5,381 bases of DNA. Origin: Thiobacillaceae bacterium (GTDB taxonomy: Bacteria > Pseudomonadota > Gammaproteobacteria > Burkholderiales > Thiobacillaceae). The stretch spans positions 1 through 5,381 of the forward strand of contig JAAPAA010000174.1 of NCBI GenBank assembly GCA_012274165.1, in the 5' to 3' direction. The notes under the pieces are model-generated. The model worked only from the letters and a program-made list of their open reading frames with translations. It ran no database searches and was not told where the DNA came from. The position numbers and the translations under genes are program-made. Positions 1 through 5,369 of the stretch are shown in pieces (within the stretch, counting starts at the first letter, position 1; each line of letters starts with the position of its first letter).

Positions 1-948
1 GACTTAGAGAAAGATTCTGTGCGCCGCGTGAAGATTGACGATGGCGCTGACGGCCAGCGCCTCGACAACTTTCTGATGTCGAAGCTGAAAGGCGTGCCGA
101 AAAGCCGCATTTATAAAATCGTGCGCGGCGGCGAAGTGCGTATCAATGGCGGCCGCGTCGATGTCGGCTATCGCCTGCAACTGGGGGATGAAGTGCGGAT
201 CCCGCCGGTACGCGTTGCCGCGCCGGTGATTACGCCTGCCACCCATTTGCCGCAGGGCGGCATCCGGCTGGTACCGCGCATTCTGTATCGCGACGAGGCA
301 TTGATTGCATTGAATAAACCCGCCGGCATGGCGGTACACGGCGGCAGCGGCATTTCACGCGGCGTCATCGAGCAGATGCGGCTGGAACTGCCGGAATGCC
401 GTTATATGGAGTTGGTCCACCGGCTCGACCGTGAAACCTCGGGGGTGTTGCTGATCGCGCTGAAGCGGCGCGCGCTGGTCGGGTTGCACGCCGCGATGCG
501 CGACGGCCAGATCGAAAAGCGCTATCTGCTGCTGGTGGCCGGGCGCTGGCCGAATCCGCTGCAGCACGTGAAGCTGCCGCTGCACAAGCGCGTCACCGAC
601 GACGGTGAAAAGCGCGTGACGGTGCGCGACGACGGCCAGACGGCGCACACCATCTTTCGCCGTCTGGAGTCGTTTGCCGATTTCACCCTGCTGGAAGCGG
701 AACTGAAAACCGGGCGCACTCACCAGATTCGCGTGCATACCTCGCACTTGGGTTTTCCGATTGCCGGCGACGACAAGTATGGCGATTTCGAATTGAACAA
801 ATCCCTGGCCAAACAGGGCCTCAAGCGCATGTTCCTGCATGCGGCCAAACTGTCGTTCGCCCATCCGGTTACGGGCGAACGGCTGCTGATCGAAGCGCCG
901 TTGCCCGCTGACCTTTCACCTTTTCTGGACAGGCTGCGTGCGCCATGA
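1..948 (+). CDS. rluC: 23S rRNA pseudouridine synthase RluC (5' end probably outside window)
   Basis: This is an RluA-family pseudouridine synthase; E. coli RluC converts U955, U2504 and U2580 of 23S rRNA to pseudouridine. Numbering from the GTG at 19, an S4 RNA-binding domain covers about residues 11-65 (QRLDNF, then KGVPKSRIYKIVRGGEVRING). The catalytic domain follows, with NKPAG at 99-103, the signature HRLDRETSG with catalytic Asp137, and KTGRTHQIRVH at 230-240. The S4 domain and the KGVPKSRIY stretch favour RluC over RluA; RluD is the main alternative. The frame is open back to base 1 (DLEKDSV precedes the GTG codon). Known RluC proteins have some 18 residues before the GQR motif, so the true start probably lies just upstream of the window. 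GTG at 19, with only a weak upstream gagaaag, is the fallback and would give 309 residues. The stop overlaps the next gene by four bases. Confidence 0.93.
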   Translation, partial: DLEKDSVRRVKIDDGADGQRLDNFLMSKLKGVPKSRIYKIVRGGEVRINGGRVDVGYRLQLGDEVRIPPVRVAAPVITPATHLPQGGIRLVPRILYRDEALIALNKPAGMAVHGGSGISRGVIEQMRLELPECRYMELVHRLDRETSGVLLIALKRRALVGLHAAMRDGQIEKRYLLLVAGRWPNPLQHVKLPLHKRVTDDGEKRVTVRDDGQTAHTIFRRLESFADFTLLEAELKTGRTHQIRVHTSHLGFPIAGDDKYGDFELNKSLAKQGLKRMFLHAAKLSFAHPVTGERLLIEAPLPADLSPFLDRLRAP

Positions 949-1610
949 ACATTACCCCCCGCCAGTTTGACCTACTGATTTTCGACTGGGACGGCACCCT
1001 GATGGACTCGGCCGGGGTCATCGTCGATTCGATCCAGCGTGCCTGTGTAGACATCGGCCTCGCCGCGCCGAGTGATCGCGCCTCGCGCCAGATCATCGGT
1101 CTGGGACTGATCCAGGCGCTGCAAGCCTTGTTGCCGGATTTGCCGGCCGACGCCTACCCGCATCTGGTCGAGCGCTACCGTCATCATTATCTGGGGCGCG
1201 ACGCCGATCTTCCGCTGTTCGACGGCGTGGCGCAGGGGATCCCCGAACTCAAAGCCAGCGGTTTTCAGTTGGCTGTCGCCACCGGCAAAAGCCGCCACGG
1301 ACTGTCGCGCGCGCTCGAATCCAGCGGCCTGGGCGAGTGGTTTGCCGCCACCCGCTGCGCCGACCAGACGCATTCCAAGCCGCATCCGGCGATGGTGCTG
1401 GAGCTGATCGAAGAACTGGGCGCCGATCCAGCCCGCACCCTGGTGATCGGCGATACCAGCCATGACTTGTTGATGGCGTCGAATGCCGGGGTGGCCAGTC
1501 TGGGCGTGACGTATGGCGCGCATGAGCCGGACGACCTGCATCCGCATGCGCCGCTGGCCTTGATGAACAGTTTTGCCGAGGTGCACGCATGGCTGAACGC
1601 AAACGCCTGA
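945..1610 (+). CDS. HAD-IA family hydrolase, phosphoglycolate phosphatase-like
   Basis: This 221-residue cytosolic protein is a haloacid dehalogenase-superfamily phosphatase. All four HAD motifs are visible. Motif I is DWDGTLMDS, with nucleophile Asp14 and acid/base Asp16. Motif II is Thr113 in VATGKS. Motif III is Lys145 in SKPHPAMV. Motif IV is IGDTSHD, with Asp170 and Asp174 binding Mg2+. The segment of about residues 20-95 between motifs I and II is a helical C1 cap, as in Gph and PGMB-type enzymes. Length fits Gph-like proteins (about 220). Substrate cannot be read from sequence: phosphoglycolate is the default guess, and nucleotide or sugar phosphates are possible. ATG 945 overlaps the rluC stop as ATGA and has only a weak upstream ggacagg, so translation probably depends on ribosomes finishing rluC. 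A HAD hydrolase between rluC and an S49 peptidase is also found in Pseudomonas, which supports a conserved cluster. Confidence 0.92.
   Translation: MNITPRQFDLLIFDWDGTLMDSAGVIVDSIQRACVDIGLAAPSDRASRQIIGLGLIQALQALLPDLPADAYPHLVERYRHHYLGRDADLPLFDGVAQGIPELKASGFQLAVATGKSRHGLSRALESSGLGEWFAATRCADQTHSKPHPAMVLELIEELGADPARTLVIGDTSHDLLMASNAGVASLGVTYGAHEPDDLHPHAPLALMNSFAEVHAWLNANA
1578..1583 (+). promoter_or_regulatory. Ribosome binding site for the Rieske gene
   Basis: GAGGTG lies five bases before ATG 1589, inside the end of the HAD gene. It is a good Shine-Dalgarno match and supports ATG 1589 as the start, despite the 22-base overlap with the upstream gene. Confidence 0.6.
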
Positions 1611-1945
1611 TCTGTGCGGCGAGTGAAGTGGCCGAGCAGGGCAAGGGGGTGCGCTTTGAGCTGGAGCGATTTGGCAAGCAACAGCCCGCCTTCGTGGTGC
1701 GCTTCGACGGCCAGCCGCGCGCCTTCCTGAACCAGTGTGGCCATGTGCCGGTGGAACTCGACTGGCAGGCGGGTGAGTTCTTCGATGATTCGCGGCACTA
1801 TTTGATCTGCGCCACGCATGGCGCGCTGTATCATCCCGCCACCGGCGCGTGCGTCGGTGGACGTTGTGCGGGACGCGGCCTGATCCGCGTGCCGGTCGTT
1901 GAACGCGACGGCCATGTTTACTTGATTGAAACACCTTCTAATTGA
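1589..1945 (+). CDS. Small Rieske [2Fe-2S] domain protein
   Basis: This is a 118-residue single-domain Rieske protein with no signal peptide or membrane segment, so probably a soluble ferredoxin-like electron carrier. Cluster ligands are visible as CGH (Cys50, His52) and CATH (Cys74, His77), giving C-x-H, 21 residues, then C-x-x-H. The intervening stretch is slightly longer than the 15-17 residues common in Rieske ferredoxins. After the second ligand pair comes YHPATGACVGGRCAGRG, where Cys88 and Cys93 are extra cysteines in a glycine-rich loop. They recall the GxCxxGPC motif of other Rieske proteins. No reductase or oxygenase gene is nearby, so its redox partner is unknown. Its place between a phosphatase and a membrane peptidase gene gives no clear pathway. 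Assignment to the Rieske fold is firm; the physiological role is not. Confidence 0.92.
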   Translation: MAERKRLICAASEVAEQGKGVRFELERFGKQQPAFVVRFDGQPRAFLNQCGHVPVELDWQAGEFFDDSRHYLICATHGALYHPATGACVGGRCAGRGLIRVPVVERDGHVYLIETPSN

Positions 1946-1965
1946 AACAGCCAGATGGAAACCTT

Positions 1966-2904
1966 ATGAGCGAACAACCACCAAACTGGGAGCGCAACGT
2001 GCTCGAAAAACTGGCGCTGTCGGCGATCCAGGAGCAACGCCGCAGCCGTCACTGGGGCATCCTGTTCAAGACGCTGACGTTTTTGTATTTATTCATCGTG
2101 CTGTTTCTGGTGAAAGGCTGGTTCGGTTCGGAAGGCGTGTCGATCAAGGAGCACACGGCTCTCGTCGATCTGCAAGGCGAGATCGCGTCTGATAAAGCCA
2201 GCGCTGATACCGTGATGGCCAGTTTGCAAAATGCATTCGACGACAAGAAAACCAAGGGCGTGATCCTGCGCATCAACAGTCCAGGCGGCAGCCCGGTTCA
2301 GGCTGGGCAGATTTACGATGAAATCAAACGCCTGCGTGCGCTGCATCCGAAAACCCCGCTCTACGTTGTGGTGGACGATATCTGCGCTTCGGGAGGCTAT
2401 TACGTCGCGGCGGCTGCCGACAAAATTTACGTCGATAAGGCCAGCCTCGTTGGCTCCATCGGCGTGTTGATGGATGGCTTCGGCTTCACTGAAACCATGA
2501 AAAAGGCTGGCGTCGAACGGCGTTTGCTGACTGCGGGTGAAAACAAGGGTTTCCTCGATCCCTTTTCACCAGTTGACCCCAAGCAGGAAGCATTCGCCAA
2601 GCAGATGCTCGAAGAGATCCACGGCCAATTCATCGCCGTCGTGCGCCAGGGCCGCGGCAAGCGCTTGAAAGAATCCCCCAACATGTTCAGCGGCCTGGTT
2701 TGGAGCGGCGAAAAGAGCATCCAGCTCGGCCTTGCTGACGGCTTCGGCAGCGTCGAATCGGTCGCGCGTGACGTCATCAAGGCCGAAGACATTGTCGATT
2801 TCACCCAGCAGGAAGGCCTGGCCGAGCGCCTCGCTGGCAAACTGGGGGCGTCGGTCGCGCAGGCGTGGGCGCCGTTCGAGAAAGCCGGGTTGAGGCTGCG
2901 GTGA
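1966..2904 (+). CDS. sppA: S49 family signal peptide peptidase, short SppA type
   Basis: This 312-residue membrane-anchored serine protease belongs to peptidase family S49, which degrades signal peptides left in the membrane after secretion. The N terminus is cytosolic and basic (QEQRRSRHW, residues 22-30). One hydrophobic segment follows at about 30-49, so the catalytic domain should lie in the periplasm. Family marks are ILRINSPGGSP (100-110; oxyanion-hole glycines), ASGGYY with predicted nucleophile Ser142, and VGSIGV (162-167). Lys194 in GENKGF is the predicted general base; its spacing of 52 from the serine matches Ser147 and Lys199 of Bacillus SppA. Length fits the single-domain form (about 300-340), not the tandem 67-kDa E. 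coli form. ATG 1966 was chosen because MSEQPPNWERN looks like a normal N terminus and a short tgga lies upstream. An in-frame TTG at 1942, overlapping the Rieske stop as TTGA, would add eight residues. Confidence 0.93.
   Translation: MSEQPPNWERNVLEKLALSAIQEQRRSRHWGILFKTLTFLYLFIVLFLVKGWFGSEGVSIKEHTALVDLQGEIASDKASADTVMASLQNAFDDKKTKGVILRINSPGGSPVQAGQIYDEIKRLRALHPKTPLYVVVDDICASGGYYVAAAADKIYVDKASLVGSIGVLMDGFGFTETMKKAGVERRLLTAGENKGFLDPFSPVDPKQEAFAKQMLEEIHGQFIAVVRQGRGKRLKESPNMFSGLVWSGEKSIQLGLADGFGSVESVARDVIKAEDIVDFTQQEGLAERLAGKLGASVAQAWAPFEKAGLRLR
2891..2895 (+). promoter_or_regulatory. Ribosome binding site for the Rof-like gene
   Basis: TGAGG lies five bases before GTG 2901, inside the last codons of sppA. 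It decides between this GTG and an in-frame GTG at 2865, which would add 12 residues that do not fit the family. Confidence 0.55.
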
Positions 2905-3110
2905 GCGCCTACCGGCCAATCGCCTGTGCAGATCACGAGCGGCTGGAATTTGCTGCACTCACCAAGCAGTGGCTGGATTTGCGCGTAGACGGAGTGCCGC
3001 AGCGACTGTTGCCGCTGGATGTGTTTACCCGTGAGGGGGCAGAGTGGTTGCTGGCGCAGACGGAAACCGGCGCGCAACTGACGCTGCGGCTTGACGGCCT
3101 GGGTTTCTGA
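2901..3110 (+). CDS. rof: Rof (YaeO)-like Rho-binding antiterminator
   Basis: This small protein of 69 residues starts at GTG 2901, which overlaps the sppA stop as GTGA. The N-terminal YRPIACADHERLEFAA aligns by eye with the E. coli Rof opening YQPINCDDYDNLELAC. The later part (LDLRVDGV, then LTLRLDGLGF) matches the Rof pattern of a beta-rich core ending in LRLDKITSF. No other family fits as well. In E. coli, Rof binds the primary RNA-binding site region of the Rho hexamer and inhibits Rho-dependent termination. The protein is somewhat shorter than E. coli Rof (about 84 residues), mainly at the C terminus. No signal or membrane segment is seen, so it should act in the cytosol. Being the last operon gene and translationally coupled to sppA, it is probably made in proportion to the peptidase. 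The family call was made from memory of the E. coli sequence; actual Rho binding is inferred. Confidence 0.8.
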   Translation: MSAYRPIACADHERLEFAALTKQWLDLRVDGVPQRLLPLDVFTREGAEWLLAQTETGAQLTLRLDGLGF

Positions 3111-3158
3111 TTGAGCCGTTAACGTTCGCACCGTACTCGGGCATCAGATATATGCGAA

Positions 3159-3197
3159 AAAAACCGCGCCGGCTCGACAGTCGCGCGGTGTTTCGGT
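3159..3197. terminator. Hairpin after the operon, possible terminator (both directions)
   Basis: ACCGCGC (3163-3169) and GCGCGGT (3183-3189) form a perfect 7-bp stem with a 13-base loop; AAA 3159-3161 can also pair with TTT 3191-3193 across one mismatch. On the + strand the following tract is only moderately T-rich (gtttcggtt), so it would be a weak intrinsic terminator for the rluC-rof operon. On the - strand the stem is followed by seven T, a better terminator, although no - strand gene is apparent upstream. The -35 box of the tRNA promoter lies in the loop, so the repeat may be under two constraints. Confidence 0.5.
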
Positions 3198-3203
3198 TAT
3201 GAT
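3174..3203 (+). promoter_or_regulatory. Sigma-70 promoter for tRNA-Val
   Basis: TCGACA (3174-3179, one mismatch to TTGACA) and TATGAT (3198-3203, one mismatch to TATAAT) are separated by 18 bases. GC-rich gcgcccc follows the -10 box directly, the kind of discriminator typical of stringently controlled stable-RNA promoters. Seven A at 3157-3163 sit where an UP element would contact the alpha subunit. The expected start near 3210-3212 gives a 5' leader of about five bases before the mature tRNA. No start site has been measured; this is inferred from sequence. Confidence 0.7.
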
Positions 3204-3215
3204 GCGCCCCGCATT

Positions 3216-3292
3216 AGGCGCGTAGCTCAGCTGGTTAGAGCACCACCTTGACATGGTGGGGGTCGTTGGTTCGAGTCCAATCGCGCCTACCA
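3216..3292 (+). tRNA. tRNA-Val, anticodon GAC
   Basis: This is a complete 77-base cloverleaf. The acceptor stem is AGGCGCG (3216-3222) paired with CGCGCCT (3282-3288), then discriminator A3289 and an encoded CCA (3290-3292). The D stem is GCTC/GAGC. The anticodon stem CCACC/GGTGG (3243-3247 and 3255-3259) holds loop TTGACAT, giving anticodon GAC at 3250-3252, which reads GUC and GUU valine codons. The T stem is GTTGG/CCAAT with one G-T pair, and the T loop is TTCGAGT. The variable loop has five bases. It stands alone between the rof-like gene and thrS, has its own promoter, and is probably ended by the strong hairpin at 3416-3443, which would give a precursor with a 3' trailer of about 150 bases. 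Confidence 0.97.
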
Positions 3293-3415
3293 ATATTTAT
3301 GGGTCGGGATGACCTTTGGAGTAGCAGAATGTCACCGCGAACTAGCAGCGTTGTCACTGGATAATCACTGGCGCATTGCAATTCACAGAACATTAGGCAT
3401 CTTCTTGTAGTATCT
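3293..3415 (+). other. tRNA trailer / thrS leader region, no proven gene
   Basis: This 123-base stretch is less GC-rich than its surroundings. It holds a short ATG frame (3329-3364, 11 residues) preceded by GGAG at 3318-3321, an 8-base palindrome ATTGCAAT (3375-3382), and two -10-like hexamers, GATAAT (3360-3365) and TAGTAT (3408-3413), neither with a well-spaced -35 box. A promoter for thrS should be here or further upstream, but none is convincing. The segment is probably transcribed as the 3' trailer of tRNA-Val, and perhaps as thrS leader. Confidence 0.4.
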
Positions 3416-3443
3416 AAAAGCGCGGACAACCCGCGCTTTTTTT
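3416..3443 (+). terminator. Strong intrinsic terminator between tRNA-Val and thrS
   Basis: AAAAGCGCGG (3416-3425) and CCGCGCTTTT (3431-3440) form a perfect 10-bp stem with loop ACAAC, and the T run continues unbroken from 3437 to 3443. It is a textbook Rho-independent terminator on the + strand. It should end the tRNA-Val transcript. It lies just before thrS with no room for a promoter between them, so it may also act as an attenuator in the thrS leader. Confidence 0.9.
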
Positions 3444-3449
3444 CATTCT

Positions 3450-3453
3450 GGAG
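3450..3453 (+). promoter_or_regulatory. Ribosome binding site of thrS
   Basis: GGAG lies eight bases before ATG 3462 and only seven bases after the terminator T run. The terminator hairpin is therefore immediately 5' of the ribosome landing site in any read-through transcript. Confidence 0.7.
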
Positions 3454-3461
3454 TCTGGTTC

Positions 3462-5369
3462 ATGGTTAACGTCACGCTTCCTGATGGTTCGGTTCGGCAG
3501 TTCGATGCACCGGTCACGGTCGCACAGGTCGCCGGCAGCATCGGCGCGGGGTTGGCCAAAGCGGCGCTCGCCGGGCGGGTGAATGGCGAGCTGGTCGATA
3601 CCAGCCATGTCATCGACGCCGATGCTGCGCTGGCCATCGTGACCGACAAGGATGCCGACGGCCTCGACATGATTCGCCATTCGACCGCGCACCTGCTGGC
3701 CTATGCGGTGAAGTCTCTGTACCCCGATGCGCAAGTGACCATCGGCCCGGTGATTGACGATGGCTTTTTCTACGATTTTTCGTACAAGCGCCCCTTCACC
3801 CCGGATGACCTGGCGGCGATTGAAAAGAAAATGACCGAGCTGGCGAAGCAGGATTTGCCCGTGACCCGCAGCGTGATGCCGCGCGATGCCGCGGTCACCT
3901 TCTTCCGCGACATGGGGGAGGCGTACAAGGCCGAGATCATCGCCTCGATCCCGAGCAACGAGGATATTTCGCTCTATCGCGAGGGCGATTTCATCGACCT
4001 CTGCCGCGGCCCGCACGTGCCGTCGACCGGCAAGCTCAAGCATTTCAAGCTGATGAAGCTGGCCGGCGCCTACTGGCGCGGCGACAGCAAGAACGAGATG
4101 CTGCAGCGTATCTACGGCACGGCGTGGGCGAAGAAGGAAGACCTCGAGGCCTACCTGTTCCGGCTGGAAGAGGCAGAAAAGCGCGATCACCGCCGCCTCG
4201 CCAAACAGCTTGATCTGCTGCACATGCAGGAAGAAGCGCCCGGCATGGTGTTCTGGCACCCCAAGGGCTGGATCGTGTGGCAGCAGATCGAGCAGTACAT
4301 GCGGCAGAAATTTGTCGATTACGGTTACCAGGAAGTGCGCACGCCAGCGGTGATGGATCGCAGCATGTGGGAAAAATCCGGCCACTGGGAAAACTACCGC
4401 GACAACATGTTCACCACCTCGTCGGAAAACCGCGACTACGCGGTGAAGCCGATGAACTGTCCCGGTCACGTGCAGATTTTCAATAGCGGCCTGCACTCCT
4501 ACCGCGACCTGCCGCTGCGTCTGGCCGAGTTCGGCTCGTGTCATCGCAACGAACCGTCGGGTGCGCTGCACGGCATCATGCGGGTGCGCGGCTTCACACA
4601 GGACGACGCGCACATCTTCTGCACCGAAGAGCAGATCGAGCCTGAAGTCGCGGATTTCATCGTCATGCTGCAAAAGGTGTATGCCGACTTCGGCTTCAGC
4701 GATGTGCTGGTGAAGCTGTCGACCCGCCCGGACAAGCGCGTGGGCTCAGATGAGTCGTGGGATGTGGCTGAAGCTGCGCTGGCCGCTGCGCTGGACAAGA
4801 ACGGACTGGCCTACGACCTGCAGCCCGGTGAAGGCGCGTTTTACGGCCCCAAAATCGAATTCACGCTGAAAGACACGCTCGGCCGGCTGTGGCAGTGCGG
4901 CACGATCCAGCTTGATTTCAACCTGCCGGTGCGCCTCGGTGCCGAGTTTGTCGACGAGGACAACAGCCGCAAACCGCCGGTGATGCTGCATCGCGCGATT
5001 CTCGGGTCGATGGAGCGCTTCATTGGCATCCTGATCGAGCATCATGCTGGCAACTTCCCGGCCTGGCTGGCGCCGGTGCAGGCGATGGTGCTCAATATCA
5101 GCGACAAGCAGGCGGATTACGCCCATGAAGTGGTGGCCAGGCTGCGCGCAGCAGGCATCCGCGCCACGGCGGACTTGAGTAACAACAAAATAACCTATAA
5201 AATCCGCGAACATAGCTTGCAGAAGCTGCCGTATTTGCTGGTGGTCGGCGACAAGGAAATGGAAACCCACGCGGTTTCCGTCCGTGCCCGCGGTAACCAG
5301 GACTTGGGGCAGCTTGGTTTTGATGACTTGATTGCGCGCCTGAAAGCGGATATCGCGGCGCGCCAATAA
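3462..5369 (+). CDS. thrS: Threonine--tRNA ligase
   Basis: This class II aminoacyl-tRNA synthetase charges tRNA-Thr in the cytosol. At 635 residues it is complete and close to E. coli ThrRS (642). Domains in order are an N-terminal TGS domain (about 1-62), the editing domain with RHSTAHLL (His73, His77) and DLCRGPH (Asp179, Cys181, His185), the catalytic core (about 245-535) and the C-terminal anticodon-binding domain (about 540-635). In the core, MNCPGH gives Cys333, DDAH gives His384 and MLHRA gives His510: the three zinc ligands that recognise threonine. Motif 2 is the CHRNE region with Arg362, and motif 3 is GSMERF with Arg519. The editing site that removes mischarged Ser looks intact. 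ATG 3462 has a good GGAG site. In proteobacteria thrS usually precedes infC-rpmI-rplT; the window ends 12 bases after the stop, so this cannot be seen. The terminator just upstream suggests control by read-through. Confidence 0.98.
   Translation: MVNVTLPDGSVRQFDAPVTVAQVAGSIGAGLAKAALAGRVNGELVDTSHVIDADAALAIVTDKDADGLDMIRHSTAHLLAYAVKSLYPDAQVTIGPVIDDGFFYDFSYKRPFTPDDLAAIEKKMTELAKQDLPVTRSVMPRDAAVTFFRDMGEAYKAEIIASIPSNEDISLYREGDFIDLCRGPHVPSTGKLKHFKLMKLAGAYWRGDSKNEMLQRIYGTAWAKKEDLEAYLFRLEEAEKRDHRRLAKQLDLLHMQEEAPGMVFWHPKGWIVWQQIEQYMRQKFVDYGYQEVRTPAVMDRSMWEKSGHWENYRDNMFTTSSENRDYAVKPMNCPGHVQIFNSGLHSYRDLPLRLAEFGSCHRNEPSGALHGIMRVRGFTQDDAHIFCTEEQIEPEVADFIVMLQKVYADFGFSDVLVKLSTRPDKRVGSDESWDVAEAALAAALDKNGLAYDLQPGEGAFYGPKIEFTLKDTLGRLWQCGTIQLDFNLPVRLGAEFVDEDNSRKPPVMLHRAILGSMERFIGILIEHHAGNFPAWLAPVQAMVLNISDKQADYAHEVVARLRAAGIRATADLSNNKITYKIREHSLQKLPYLLVVGDKEMETHAVSVRARGNQDLGQLGFDDLIARLKADIAARQ

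Noticed and set aside
355..864. 169-residue open frame on the - strand under rluC
   Set aside because: Antisense to the catalytic domain of RluC; no motifs.
972..1934. 320-residue open frame on the - strand
   Set aside because: It is antisense to the HAD and Rieske genes, which have intact catalytic motifs; its composition is that of a shadow frame.
2865..2900. Upstream GTG start for the Rof-like gene
   Set aside because: The added residues overlap sppA, lack family similarity, and the GTG at 2901 has the better ribosome binding site and the usual GTGA coupling.
2427..3131. 234-residue open frame on the - strand under sppA and the Rof-like gene
   Set aside because: It has no family resemblance and covers two well-supported + strand genes.
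3360..3413. GATAAT (3360-3365) and TAGTAT (3408-3413) as -10 boxes of a thrS promoter
   Set aside because: No -35-like hexamer sits 16-18 bases upstream of either; TTCACA at 3382-3387 is 20 bases from TAGTAT, which is too far to call.
3235..3429. 64-residue frame on the - strand containing DWTRTNDPHHVKVVL
   Set aside because: The C-terminal part is simply the antisense translation of the tRNA-Val gene, a well-known false protein in databases; the rest crosses the non-coding leader.
3293..3461. T-box riboswitch before thrS
   Set aside because: The leader is too short, no T-box consensus (such as TGGNACCGCG) was seen, and this class is mainly in Gram-positive bacteria.
3414..4673. 419-residue open frame on the - strand
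   Set aside because: It lies wholly antisense to thrS, shows no recognisable domain, and is rich in His/Arg/Val as expected from the complement of high-GC coding sequence.
4746..5366. 206-residue open frame on the - strand under the 3' end of thrS
   Set aside because: Antisense to the catalytic and anticodon-binding domains of ThrRS; no motifs.
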